Below are positions 16,944 to 25,037 of a stretch of DNA of 64,000 nt, piece by piece. Position 1 is the stretch's first letter. Each line of letters starts with the position of its first letter. The notes below the pieces were generated by a model. It ran no database searches, was not told the origin of the DNA, and was given only the letters and a program-made list of their open reading frames with translations. The DNA comes from UBA5216 sp043743335. Its GTDB lineage: Bacteria > Pseudomonadota > Gammaproteobacteria > Burkholderiales > SG8-41. The stretch spans positions 62,001 through 126,000 of the forward strand of contig JAYTWR010000031.1 of the NCBI GenBank assembly GCA_043743335.1, given 5' to 3'. The translations under genes and the position numbers were made by a program.

Positions 16944-18197
16944 ATGGCGGAAATTCGCAATTACACGATGAATTTTGGCCCGCAGCATCCGGCTGCGCAC
17001 GGCGTGTTGCGTCTGGTGCTGGAGTTGGATGGCGAGGTGATCGAGCGTGCCGATCCGCATATCGGCCTGTTGCATCGTGCGACCGAAAAGCTGGCTGAGA
17101 CGCGTACCTTTATTCAATCCGTGCCGTACATGGACCGCCTCGACTATGTGTCGATGATGGTCAACGAGCATGCGTATGTGATGGCGATTGAGCGGCTGAC
17201 GGGCATACAAGTGCCGCTGCGCGCGCAATATATCCGCGTGATGTTTGATGAGATCACGCGCCTCTTGAACCACTTGCTTTGGCTGGGCTGCCATGCGCTG
17301 GACGTGGGCGCGATGACGGTGTTTTTGTATTGCTTCCGCGAGCGCGAAGACTTGTTTGATTGCTACGAAGCGGTGTCAGGCGCGCGCATGCATGCGGCGT
17401 ACTACCGGCCCGGTGGTGTGTATCGCGATCTGCCGGATACCATGCCGCAATACACGGCGTCGAAAATCCACAACGTTGCGGCGATTAAAGACCTGAACGC
17501 CAATCGCCAAGGCTCGATGCTTGATTTTATTGAGGATTTTGTACGGCGCTTCCCGACGTATATCGATGAGTACGAAACCTTGCTCACCGACAACCGCATT
17601 TGGAAGCAACGCACAGTAGGTATTGGCGTGGTCACGCCGGAGCGCGCCAAGGCGCTGGGCTTTACCGGCCCCATGCTGCGCGGCTCGGGCATCGAGTGGG
17701 ATCTGCGCAAAAAGCAGCCGTACGAAGTCTATGACAAGATGGATTTCGATATCCCGGTGGGCGTGAACGGCGATTGTTACGACCGTTATCTGGTGCGCGT
17801 GGAAGAAATGCGCCAGTCGAACAAAATCGTGAAGCAGTGTTTGGATTGGCTGCGCAAAAACCCCGGCCCGGTGATGATAGACAGCCACAAGGTGGCGCCC
17901 CCGTCGCGCGTGGCCATGAAGCAGAACATGGAAGAGTTGATCCACCACTTCAAGCTGTTTACCGAGGGCATGCATGTGCCGGCGGGCGAGGCCTATGCGG
18001 CGGTGGAGCACCCCAAGGGCGAGTTTGGTATTTACTTGGTGTCGGATGGCGCGAATAAGCCGTATCGGTTGAAGATACGTGCGCCGGGTTTTGCGCATTT
18101 GTCAGCACTAGACGAAATGTCGCGCGGCCACATGATTGCCGACGTAGTGGCGATTATCGGCACGCAAGACATCGTGTTTGGTGAGGTGGATCGATAA
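16944..18197 (+). CDS. nuoD: NADH-quinone oxidoreductase subunit D
   Basis: The 49 kDa subunit, related to the large subunit of NiFe hydrogenases; it forms the quinone chamber with NuoB. It starts MAEIRNYTMNFGPQHPAAHG, and its HP motif binds near the quinone head group. Other signatures are DPHIGLLHRATEKLAE and YRLKIRAPGFAHL. A GTG three bases upstream is a possible alternative start. Length 417 is normal. Confidence 0.97.
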   Translation: MAEIRNYTMNFGPQHPAAHGVLRLVLELDGEVIERADPHIGLLHRATEKLAETRTFIQSVPYMDRLDYVSMMVNEHAYVMAIERLTGIQVPLRAQYIRVMFDEITRLLNHLLWLGCHALDVGAMTVFLYCFREREDLFDCYEAVSGARMHAAYYRPGGVYRDLPDTMPQYTASKIHNVAAIKDLNANRQGSMLDFIEDFVRRFPTYIDEYETLLTDNRIWKQRTVGIGVVTPERAKALGFTGPMLRGSGIEWDLRKKQPYEVYDKMDFDIPVGVNGDCYDRYLVRVEEMRQSNKIVKQCLDWLRKNPGPVMIDSHKVAPPSRVAMKQNMEELIHHFKLFTEGMHVPAGEAYAAVEHPKGEFGIYLVSDGANKPYRLKIRAPGFAHLSALDEMSRGHMIADVVAIIGTQDIVFGEVDR

Positions 18198-18670
18198 TGT
18201 TATCCGCTACTTCATTAGCCAAAATTGACAAGGCGGTGGCCAAATATCCGCCGCAGGAAAAGCAATCTGCGGTAATGGCGGCGCTCACCATCGCGCAGGA
18301 CGAAAAAGGCTGGCTAGCTACCGAGACCATGGATTTTGTGGCGGCGTATTTGCAGATGCCGCCGGTGGCCGTGTATGAAGTGGCCACCTTTTACACCATG
18401 TATGACTTAAAGCCTGTGGGCCGTCATAAGCTGACGGTCTGCACGAATTTGCCATGCGCGCTGCAAGGGGCATCGCAAGCTGCTGATTACATAAAGAAAA
18501 AACTTGGCATAGGTTTTAACGATACCACGCCCGACGGCCGCTTCACGCTAAAAGAAGGTGAGTGCATGGGCGCCTGTGGTGATGCGCCGGTGTTTATCCG
18601 CAATAACAAGCAAATGCTGTGCGCTATGTCGAACGACAAAATCGACAAGCTGCTGGGGGATCTGAAATGA
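18197..18670 (+). CDS. nuoE: NADH-quinone oxidoreductase subunit E
   Basis: Thioredoxin-like [2Fe-2S] (N1a) subunit of the NADH dehydrogenase module. Cluster ligands are C82 and C87 (VCTNLPC), C123 and C127 (GECMGAC). The start ATG overlaps the nuoD stop by one base (TAATG), which suggests translational coupling. Confidence 0.96.
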   Translation: MLSATSLAKIDKAVAKYPPQEKQSAVMAALTIAQDEKGWLATETMDFVAAYLQMPPVAVYEVATFYTMYDLKPVGRHKLTVCTNLPCALQGASQAADYIKKKLGIGFNDTTPDGRFTLKEGECMGACGDAPVFIRNNKQMLCAMSNDKIDKLLGDLK

Positions 18671-19983
18671 TCGGTTTGCCCACAGCACCTTTCGCCAAAG
18701 GCCTATACGGCCCCGATGCCTTGATTATGAAGGACATCGACGGCACGAATTGGCGCATCAAGGATTACGAAGCGCGTGGCGGTTATCAGGCGCTGAAGAA
18801 AATACTCAGCGAAAAAATTACCCCTGAGAACGTCATTGCCGAGCTTAAGAAATCATCGCTGCGCGGGCGCGGTGGTGCGGGCTTCCCAACGGGGCTCAAG
18901 TGGAGCTTTATGCCGAGGCAGTTTCCCGGCGAGAAGTATCTGGTGTGTAACTCGGACGAAGGCGAGCCGGGCACGTTCAAGGATCGCGACATCCTGCGTT
19001 ACAACCCGCACAGCGTGATTGAGGGCATGGCCATAGCCGCCTACGCGATGGGCATTCCCGTGGGTTACAACTACATCCACGGCGAAATTTTCGATGTGTA
19101 TGAGCGCTTTGAAGAAGCGCTGGATGAAGCGCGCGCAGCGGGTTACTTGGGTGACAAAATCCTCGGCAGCGAATTCAACTTTCAGTTGCACGCGCATCAT
19201 GGCTTCGGCGCGTATATTTGCGGTGAAGAAACCGGCTTGCTGGAGTCGCTGGAAGGCAAAAAAGGCCAGCCGCGCTTTAAGCCGCCGTTCCCAGCCAGTT
19301 TTGGTTTATACGGCAAGCCGACTACCATCAACAACACCGAGACCTTTGCCGCAGTGCCGTGGATTATCGTTAACGGCGGCGAAGCGTTTTTGAACATGGG
19401 CAAGCCGAATAACGGCGGCACCAAACTGTTCTCGGTGTCGGGTGACGTGGCGCGCCCCGGCAACTACGAAATCAAACTCGGCACGCCCTTCGCCAAACTG
19501 CTCGAAATGGCCGGCGGCATGCGCGATGGCGTCAAGTTAAAAGCCGTCATCCCCGGTGGCTCGTCCATGCCGGTGCTACCTGCGGACATCATGATGGGCA
19601 CCGATATGGATTACGACTCCATCGCCAAAGCCGGTTCCATGCTGGGCTCGGGCGCGGTGATCGTGATGAACGAAACGCGCTGCATGGTGAAATCGCTGCT
19701 ACGGCTGTCGTATTTTTATTACGAAGAATCCTGCGGCCAGTGCACGCCGTGCCGCGAAGGCACAGGCTGGCTGTATCGCATCGTTGACCGCATTGAACAC
19801 GGCAAAGGCCGCAACGAAGACCTCGATCAATTAAATCGCGTGGCTGACAACATTCAGGGCCGCACCATTTGTGCGCTGGGTGATGCTGCGGCCATGCCGG
19901 TGCGCGCTTTCATCAAGCACTATCGCGATGAATTTCAGTATCACATCGATCACAAAAAGTGTTTGGTAGCGCCTTATGTGTGA
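18667..19983 (+). CDS. nuoF: NADH-quinone oxidoreductase subunit F
   Basis: The NADH- and FMN-binding subunit. GRGGAGFPTGLKW (near 67-79) is the glycine-rich nucleotide site, and GAYICGEETGLLESLEG follows. Cluster N3 ligands are C356, C359, C362 (ESCGQCTPCREG) and C402. It starts at 18667, overlapping the nuoE stop as ATGA. Length is 438. Confidence 0.97.
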   Translation: MIGLPTAPFAKGLYGPDALIMKDIDGTNWRIKDYEARGGYQALKKILSEKITPENVIAELKKSSLRGRGGAGFPTGLKWSFMPRQFPGEKYLVCNSDEGEPGTFKDRDILRYNPHSVIEGMAIAAYAMGIPVGYNYIHGEIFDVYERFEEALDEARAAGYLGDKILGSEFNFQLHAHHGFGAYICGEETGLLESLEGKKGQPRFKPPFPASFGLYGKPTTINNTETFAAVPWIIVNGGEAFLNMGKPNNGGTKLFSVSGDVARPGNYEIKLGTPFAKLLEMAGGMRDGVKLKAVIPGGSSMPVLPADIMMGTDMDYDSIAKAGSMLGSGAVIVMNETRCMVKSLLRLSYFYYEESCGQCTPCREGTGWLYRIVDRIEHGKGRNEDLDQLNRVADNIQGRTICALGDAAAMPVRAFIKHYRDEFQYHIDHKKCLVAPYV

Positions 19984-20010
19984 TGTTAAATATTTTGGGA
20001 TGCAGGCTTC

Positions 20011-20072
20011 CCTCACCCCCGGCCCCTCTGCTCCGCGGCAAGTGTTCCCTTGTCCCGAGGGGAGAGGGGAGA
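20011..20072. repeat. Palindromic GC-rich intergenic repeat between nuoF and nuoG
   Basis: CCCCTCT at 20023-20029 and AGAGGGG at 20063-20069 are inverted arms within a longer CCTCACCCCCGGCCCCTCT / GAGGGGAGAGGGGAG arrangement. Sequences of this kind are common intergenic repeats in Burkholderiales (recalled, not searched). It would fold into a hairpin inside the nuo transcript. Confidence 0.65.
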
Positions 20073-20088
20073 TTCGTGAGCATGTGCC

Positions 20089-22449
20089 ATGCTAGAAATT
20101 GAAATTGACGGCAGAAAGCTGGAAGTGCCCGACGGCAGCACGGTGATGGATGCCGCGCGCATCGCGGACATCTACGTGCCGCACTTCTGCTACCACCGCA
20201 AGCTGTCGATAGCCGCCAACTGCCGCATGTGTCTGGTGCAAATCGAAAAAGCACCCAAGCCCATGCCCGCGTGTGCGACACCAGTGACCAACGGCATGAA
20301 GGTGATGACGCATTCGCAGCAAGCTGTCACCGCGCAAAAAGGCGTGATGGAGTTTTTGCTGATTAACCACCCGCTGGATTGCCCGATTTGCGATCAAGGC
20401 GGCGAGTGTCAGTTGCAGGATTTGGCAGTGGGCTACGGCGGCAGTGGCTCGAAGTACGAAGAAGACAAGCGCGTGGTGGGTAACAAGAATTTGGGCCCGC
20501 TGATCTCGACCGACATGACGCGCTGCATCCACTGCACGCGCTGTGTGCGCTTTGGCCAAGAAATTGCCGGTGTGATGGAGCTCGGCATGATCGGCCGTGG
20601 TGAACATGCCGAGATCGTCACCTTTGTGGGCAAGACGGTAGATTCGGAGTTGTCGGGCAATATGATCGACCTGTGCCCGGTGGGCGCGCTGACCTCCAAG
20701 CCGTTTCGCTACAGCGCACGCACGTGGGAGCTCACGCGTAAGCCGTCAGTTTCGCCGCACTGCGGGCTGGGTTCCAACCTCACGCTGCAAATCAAACAGA
20801 ATCGCGTCATGCGTTCGCTGCCGCGTGAGAATGAGGCGATTAACGAATGCTGGATTTCGGACAAAGACCGCTTCTCGTATGAAGGGCTGAACTCCGAGCA
20901 CCGCTTGGCACGCCCGATGCTGAAAGCAAACGGACAGTGGAAAGAGGTGGATTGGCAGACGGCGTTAGAGTTTGTGACCCAAGAACTGCAACGCATCAAG
21001 TCGGCGCATGGCGCGCAATCCATAGGCGCGCTCGCCACACCCCATCAAACGGTGGAAGAGCTCTATCTGCTGCAAAAACTTGTGCGTGGTATCGGCGCGA
21101 ACAACGTTGACTGCCGTTTGCGCCAAGCTGATTTCCGCGCAGACGGCAAGTTGAGTGGCGCGCCGTGGCTGGGCATGAGCATCGCGGATATCTCGCAACT
21201 GGATCGCGTGCTGGTGGTGGGCTCGACGTTGCGCAAAGACCACCCACTGATCGCCAACCGGCTGCGGCAGTCTGCTAAAAAATCGTTAAAAATCAATATT
21301 TTACATTCGGCTGACGATGATCTATTGATGCGTGTGGCCAACAAGGCCATTGTCGCACCAGGGGCGATGGTTGCGCTGCTGGCACAGGTGTTGAAAGCTG
21401 CGGCTACTAGCAAAAATGTTGCCGTGCCGGAAAGCCTGCGTGCTGCCGTAGATAGCGTGTCGGTGAGTGACGCTGCGCAGCGTATTGCAAGCAGCTTGGC
21501 GGACGGTAAAAACGTCGCGGTGTTCCTCGGCAACTTTGCGCAACATCATGCGCAAGCCACCGCGCTGCACGCGCTGGCGCAGGCATTGGCAGAAATCACT
21601 GGCGCGAAATTCGGATTTTTGGGCGAGGCCGCTAACAGCATGGGCGGCTATGTGGCAGGTGCCGTGGCGTCGAAGGGTGGTGCGAATGCCGCGCAAATGA
21701 TCGCGCAGCCGCTCAAGGCCTACTTGTTGTTGGGCGTTGAGCCGGAGCTCGATATGCACAACCCGCGGCAGGCGATTGCGGCTATGCAGCAGGCCGAACT
21801 GGTGGTGGCGCTGGCCGCCTACCAACACCAAGCCACCCGTTATGCGCAAGTGCTGCTGCCGATAGCGCCGTTCACAGAAACGGCAGGTACCTTCATTAAC
21901 GCGGAAGGCCGCGCGCAAAGTTTTCACGGCGTGGTGCAGCCGCTGGGCGAAACACGTCCGGCGTGGAAAGTACTGCGCGTGTTGGGTAATTTGCTGGGCT
22001 TGGGCGGGTTTGAGCAACAAAGCGCCGACGACGTGCGGCTGGAAGCGCTTGGCGTCGAGAATAAAAATATCAATAAAAACAACAAGTTATCATCTATAAC
22101 GATCGGTGCTTCTGCACCGGTTTCGCACCTGCAACGTATCGTCGAGACGCCCATTTACGCCGCCGATGCCATTGTGCGCCGAGCGCCGTCCCTGCAAAAA
22201 ACGCGGGATGGTCAAGCGCCGATCGCGACGATGAATCGCGTACTGGCGGACACACTGGGCTTGCGCGACGGCGATAGCGTGCGCGTGGTTCAAGGTGGCG
22301 AGGCGGTTGTGCCGTATGCTATCGACGATACCTTGCCAGCCGATTGTGTGCGTTTGGCGGCGTCGCGGGCAGAGACCGCGGGCTTGGGTGCATCAGATGC
22401 CCCTTTCGAGCTGGCGCGTGTGGCCGGACTGCAAAAGGTAGCGGTGTGA
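20089..22449 (+). CDS. nuoG: NADH-quinone oxidoreductase subunit G
   Basis: Large iron-sulfur subunit with a molybdopterin-oxidoreductase-like body. N1b [2Fe-2S] ligands: C34, C45, C48, C62. N5 uses H94, C98, C101, C107; N4 uses C146, C149, C152, C196. The C-terminal third is poorly conserved, as usual. Two short AT-rich stretches resemble the dispersed IHF-like element: 21284-21307 (encoding KKSLKINILH) and 22061-22092 (encoding NKNINKNNKLS), the second in a low-complexity Asn/Lys linker near residue 660. Both keep the frame. The start follows a repeat and has no clear Shine-Dalgarno sequence. Confidence 0.96.
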   Translation: MLEIEIDGRKLEVPDGSTVMDAARIADIYVPHFCYHRKLSIAANCRMCLVQIEKAPKPMPACATPVTNGMKVMTHSQQAVTAQKGVMEFLLINHPLDCPICDQGGECQLQDLAVGYGGSGSKYEEDKRVVGNKNLGPLISTDMTRCIHCTRCVRFGQEIAGVMELGMIGRGEHAEIVTFVGKTVDSELSGNMIDLCPVGALTSKPFRYSARTWELTRKPSVSPHCGLGSNLTLQIKQNRVMRSLPRENEAINECWISDKDRFSYEGLNSEHRLARPMLKANGQWKEVDWQTALEFVTQELQRIKSAHGAQSIGALATPHQTVEELYLLQKLVRGIGANNVDCRLRQADFRADGKLSGAPWLGMSIADISQLDRVLVVGSTLRKDHPLIANRLRQSAKKSLKINILHSADDDLLMRVANKAIVAPGAMVALLAQVLKAAATSKNVAVPESLRAAVDSVSVSDAAQRIASSLADGKNVAVFLGNFAQHHAQATALHALAQALAEITGAKFGFLGEAANSMGGYVAGAVASKGGANAAQMIAQPLKAYLLLGVEPELDMHNPRQAIAAMQQAELVVALAAYQHQATRYAQVLLPIAPFTETAGTFINAEGRAQSFHGVVQPLGETRPAWKVLRVLGNLLGLGGFEQQSADDVRLEALGVENKNINKNNKLSSITIGASAPVSHLQRIVETPIYAADAIVRRAPSLQKTRDGQAPIATMNRVLADTLGLRDGDSVRVVQGGEAVVPYAIDDTLPADCVRLAASRAETAGLGASDAPFELARVAGLQKVAV

Positions 22450-23558
22450 GCGCGATTTTTCAGCCTATGGTCAATCTTGGCTACTCGCTGTGGGCTGTGC
22501 TGGCTGCCGTGATCGCCGCGATTTTCGGCAATGACATCGCGCCCTATGTGCTGTATGGCATCAAGATTCTGCTGCTGATTCTGTGCATCGTGGTGCCGCT
22601 GATGTTGAGTGTGGCCTACCTCACGCTGTGGGAGCGCAAAGTCATTGGCTGGATACAGTTGCGGATTGGGCCGAATCGCGTGGGCCCGATGGGCCTGCTG
22701 CAACCCATTGCCGACGGTTTGAAGCTGTTGGTGAAAGAAATCATTGTGCCGTCCGGTGCGAACAAGCTGTTGTTCGTGATCGCGCCGCTGATGGCGATTA
22801 TGCCTGCGCTCGCAGCGTGGGCGGTGGTGCCGTTCGATCCCGAAATGGTGCTGGCGAATATCGATGCGAGCCTGTTGTACATCATGGCGATTACGTCGAT
22901 GGGAGTCTACGGCGTCATCATTGCCGGATGGGCATCGAACTCCAAATACGCATTTCTCGGTGCTATGCGCTCGGCGGCGCAAATTGTGTCGTACGAAATC
23001 GCCATGGGCTTTGCGCTGGTAGGGGTGTTGATGGCCGCGCAGAGTCTGAATTTGGTGGATATCGTCAAAGGGCAGCACTCGGCTTACGGCGCGTTCGGCT
23101 GGTTCTGGATACCGTTGTTCCCGCTCTTCCTGACGTATCTGATTGCGGGCGTGGCGGAAACCAATCGTGCGCCGTTTGACGTGGCCGAGGGCGAATCAGA
23201 AATCGTCGCGGGATTTCACGTCGAGTATTCCGGCATGACATTCGCGATATTCTTCCTTGCCGAATACGCCAACATGATGTTGGTGTCGCTCTTGTGCGCG
23301 CTGATGTTTCTTGGCGGCTGGCTGTCGCCGTTTCCTGAATCTTGGGGGCTGCTGGGCACACCGAGCTTCCTGTGGCTGTTGTTTAAAGGGTTTTTGGTGG
23401 TGTCGAGTTTCTTGTGGTTTCGCGCGACGTTTCCGCGTTACCGCTACGATCAGATCATGCGCCTCGGCTGGAAGGTGTTTATTCCGGTGACTTTGGTGTG
23501 GATACTGGTGCTGGGCGCGTGGATGCAAACGCCGCTATGGATATGGTGGAAATCATGA
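22446..23558 (+). CDS. nuoH: NADH-quinone oxidoreductase subunit H
   Basis: Membrane subunit that closes the quinone chamber. Eight or so hydrophobic helices; conserved loops YLTLWERKVIGWIQLRIGPN and AGVAETNRAPFDVAEGESEI. I place the start at GTG 22446, overlapping the nuoG stop (GTGTGA) and preceded by AAAGG; this gives 370 residues. An ATG at 22467 would give 363 residues but lacks an upstream Shine-Dalgarno sequence. Confidence 0.95.
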   Translation: MSAIFQPMVNLGYSLWAVLAAVIAAIFGNDIAPYVLYGIKILLLILCIVVPLMLSVAYLTLWERKVIGWIQLRIGPNRVGPMGLLQPIADGLKLLVKEIIVPSGANKLLFVIAPLMAIMPALAAWAVVPFDPEMVLANIDASLLYIMAITSMGVYGVIIAGWASNSKYAFLGAMRSAAQIVSYEIAMGFALVGVLMAAQSLNLVDIVKGQHSAYGAFGWFWIPLFPLFLTYLIAGVAETNRAPFDVAEGESEIVAGFHVEYSGMTFAIFFLAEYANMMLVSLLCALMFLGGWLSPFPESWGLLGTPSFLWLLFKGFLVVSSFLWFRATFPRYRYDQIMRLGWKVFIPVTLVWILVLGAWMQTPLWIWWKS

Positions 23559-23568
23559 GGCTGAAATC

Positions 23569-24060
23569 ATGATAGGCAAGATACAGGGTTTTTTCCGCAC
23601 CTTCCTGCTGTTCGAACTGGTGAAGGGCATGATGCTCACTGGGCGCTATATGTTCGCGCGCAAAATCACCGTGCAGTTTCCCGAAGAAAAAACCCCCCAG
23701 AGCGGGCGCTTTCGCGGCCTGCATGCGCTGCGCCGCTATCCGAATGGCGAAGAGCGGTGCATTGCGTGCAAACTGTGCGAAGCGGTGTGCCCGGCGCTGG
23801 CGATCACGATAGAGTCCGATCAGCGCGACGACGGCACGCGCCGCACCACGCGCTACGACATCGATTTGACCAAGTGCATTTTCTGCGGCTTTTGTGAAGA
23901 ATCCTGCCCCGTGGATTCAATTGTCGAAACGCGCATTTTTGAATACCACGGCGAGAAACGTGGCGACCTGATTTATACCAAGCCGATGTTGCTGTCGATT
24001 GGTGATGCTTACGAAGAACAGATTGCCCAGGATCGCGCTGCGGATGCGCGGTATCGGTAG
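23569..24060 (+). CDS. nuoI: NADH-quinone oxidoreductase subunit I
   Basis: Carries clusters N6a and N6b in two CxxCxxCxxxC motifs: C64, C67, C70, C74 (CIACKLCEAVC) and C103, C106, C109, C113 (CIFCGFCEESC). Length 163 is usual for the betaproteobacterial form. Confidence 0.97.
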   Translation: MIGKIQGFFRTFLLFELVKGMMLTGRYMFARKITVQFPEEKTPQSGRFRGLHALRRYPNGEERCIACKLCEAVCPALAITIESDQRDDGTRRTTRYDIDLTKCIFCGFCEESCPVDSIVETRIFEYHGEKRGDLIYTKPMLLSIGDAYEEQIAQDRAADARYR

Positions 24061-24076
24061 TGTGCAAGCCATTCAG

Positions 24077-24715
24077 ATGAATTTCCAAACCTTCATTTTC
24101 TACTTCCTCTCGACCGTGCTGGTGGTCGCGGCGCTGGGCGTCATCACAGCGCGCAATCCCGTGCATGCGGCGTTGCTGCTGGTGCTGGCGTTTTTTACAT
24201 CGTCGGGGTTGTGGTTGTTGCTACAGGCCGAGTTTCTGGCGATTACGCTGGTATTGGTTTATGTGGGCGCAGTGATGGTGCTGTTCCTGTTCGTGGTGAT
24301 GATGCTGGATATCAATATCGCCAAACTGCGCGAAGGCTTCTGGCGCTATTTGCCGATGGGCGGTGTGGTGGCGCTGTTGCTGGTGGTGGAAATGGGTTTG
24401 GTGCTCACCAGCCGTTCGGTGGGCTTTGGCGATGTGCCGCAGCCGCCACCTTTACCGGCGAATTTGAGCAATACCAAAGAACTCGGTCGTCTGATTTACA
24501 CCGAATATGTCTATCCGTTTGAAATCGCTGCGGTGATTTTGCTAGTGGCGATTGTGGCGGCAATCGCCTTGACGTTGCGTAAGCGCAAGCTGGTCAAATA
24601 CATGGACCCCGCCGATCAGGTCGCTATCCAGCGCAAAGACCGCGTGCGCATTGTCCGTATGCCCAGCGAAAAAATGGAAGAGCCCGCAGACGGCAAGGAA
24701 GGCGGCAAGTCATGA
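24077..24715 (+). CDS. nuoJ: NADH-quinone oxidoreductase subunit J
   Basis: Membrane-arm subunit of 212 residues with five hydrophobic segments. The family region LLLVLAFFTSSGLWLLLQAE and LVYVGAVMVLFLFVVMML includes the helix with the pi-bulge seen in structures. The start at 24077 (MNFQTFIFYF) was chosen over an upstream in-frame ATG inside nuoI. A charged C-terminal tail (KMEEPADGKEGGKS) follows the last helix. Confidence 0.95.
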   Translation: MNFQTFIFYFLSTVLVVAALGVITARNPVHAALLLVLAFFTSSGLWLLLQAEFLAITLVLVYVGAVMVLFLFVVMMLDINIAKLREGFWRYLPMGGVVALLLVVEMGLVLTSRSVGFGDVPQPPPLPANLSNTKELGRLIYTEYVYPFEIAAVILLVAIVAAIALTLRKRKLVKYMDPADQVAIQRKDRVRIVRMPSEKMEEPADGKEGGKS

Positions 24716-25017
24716 TCCCGCTGTCCAGCTACCTTATCTTGGGTGCGATCCTGTTCGCCATTTCAGTGGTCGGTATTTTTCTGAACCGCAAGAATATTAT
24801 TATTTTGCTGATGGCAATCGAGCTGATGTTGCTCGCGGTGAACATGAATTTCGTCGCGTTTTCGCACTACCTCAACGATCCGGCGGGGCAGATTTTTGTG
24901 TTCTTTATTTTGACGGTGGCGGCGGCTGAATCCGCCATCGGGCTGGCGATTTTGGTCGTGCTGTTCCGCAATTTGAGCACCATCAACGTCGAAGACCTCG
25001 ACCAATTGAAGGGTTAG
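24712..25017 (+). CDS. nuoK: NADH-quinone oxidoreductase subunit K
   Basis: Small three-helix membrane subunit (101 residues). Conserved membrane Glu residues are in IIILLMAIELMLLAVNMNF and TVAAAESAIGLAILV. It overlaps nuoJ by ATGA. Confidence 0.97.
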   Translation: MIPLSSYLILGAILFAISVVGIFLNRKNIIILLMAIELMLLAVNMNFVAFSHYLNDPAGQIFVFFILTVAAAESAIGLAILVVLFRNLSTINVEDLDQLKG

Positions 25018-25037
25018 CGGGGTAGCCAAGAATAACC

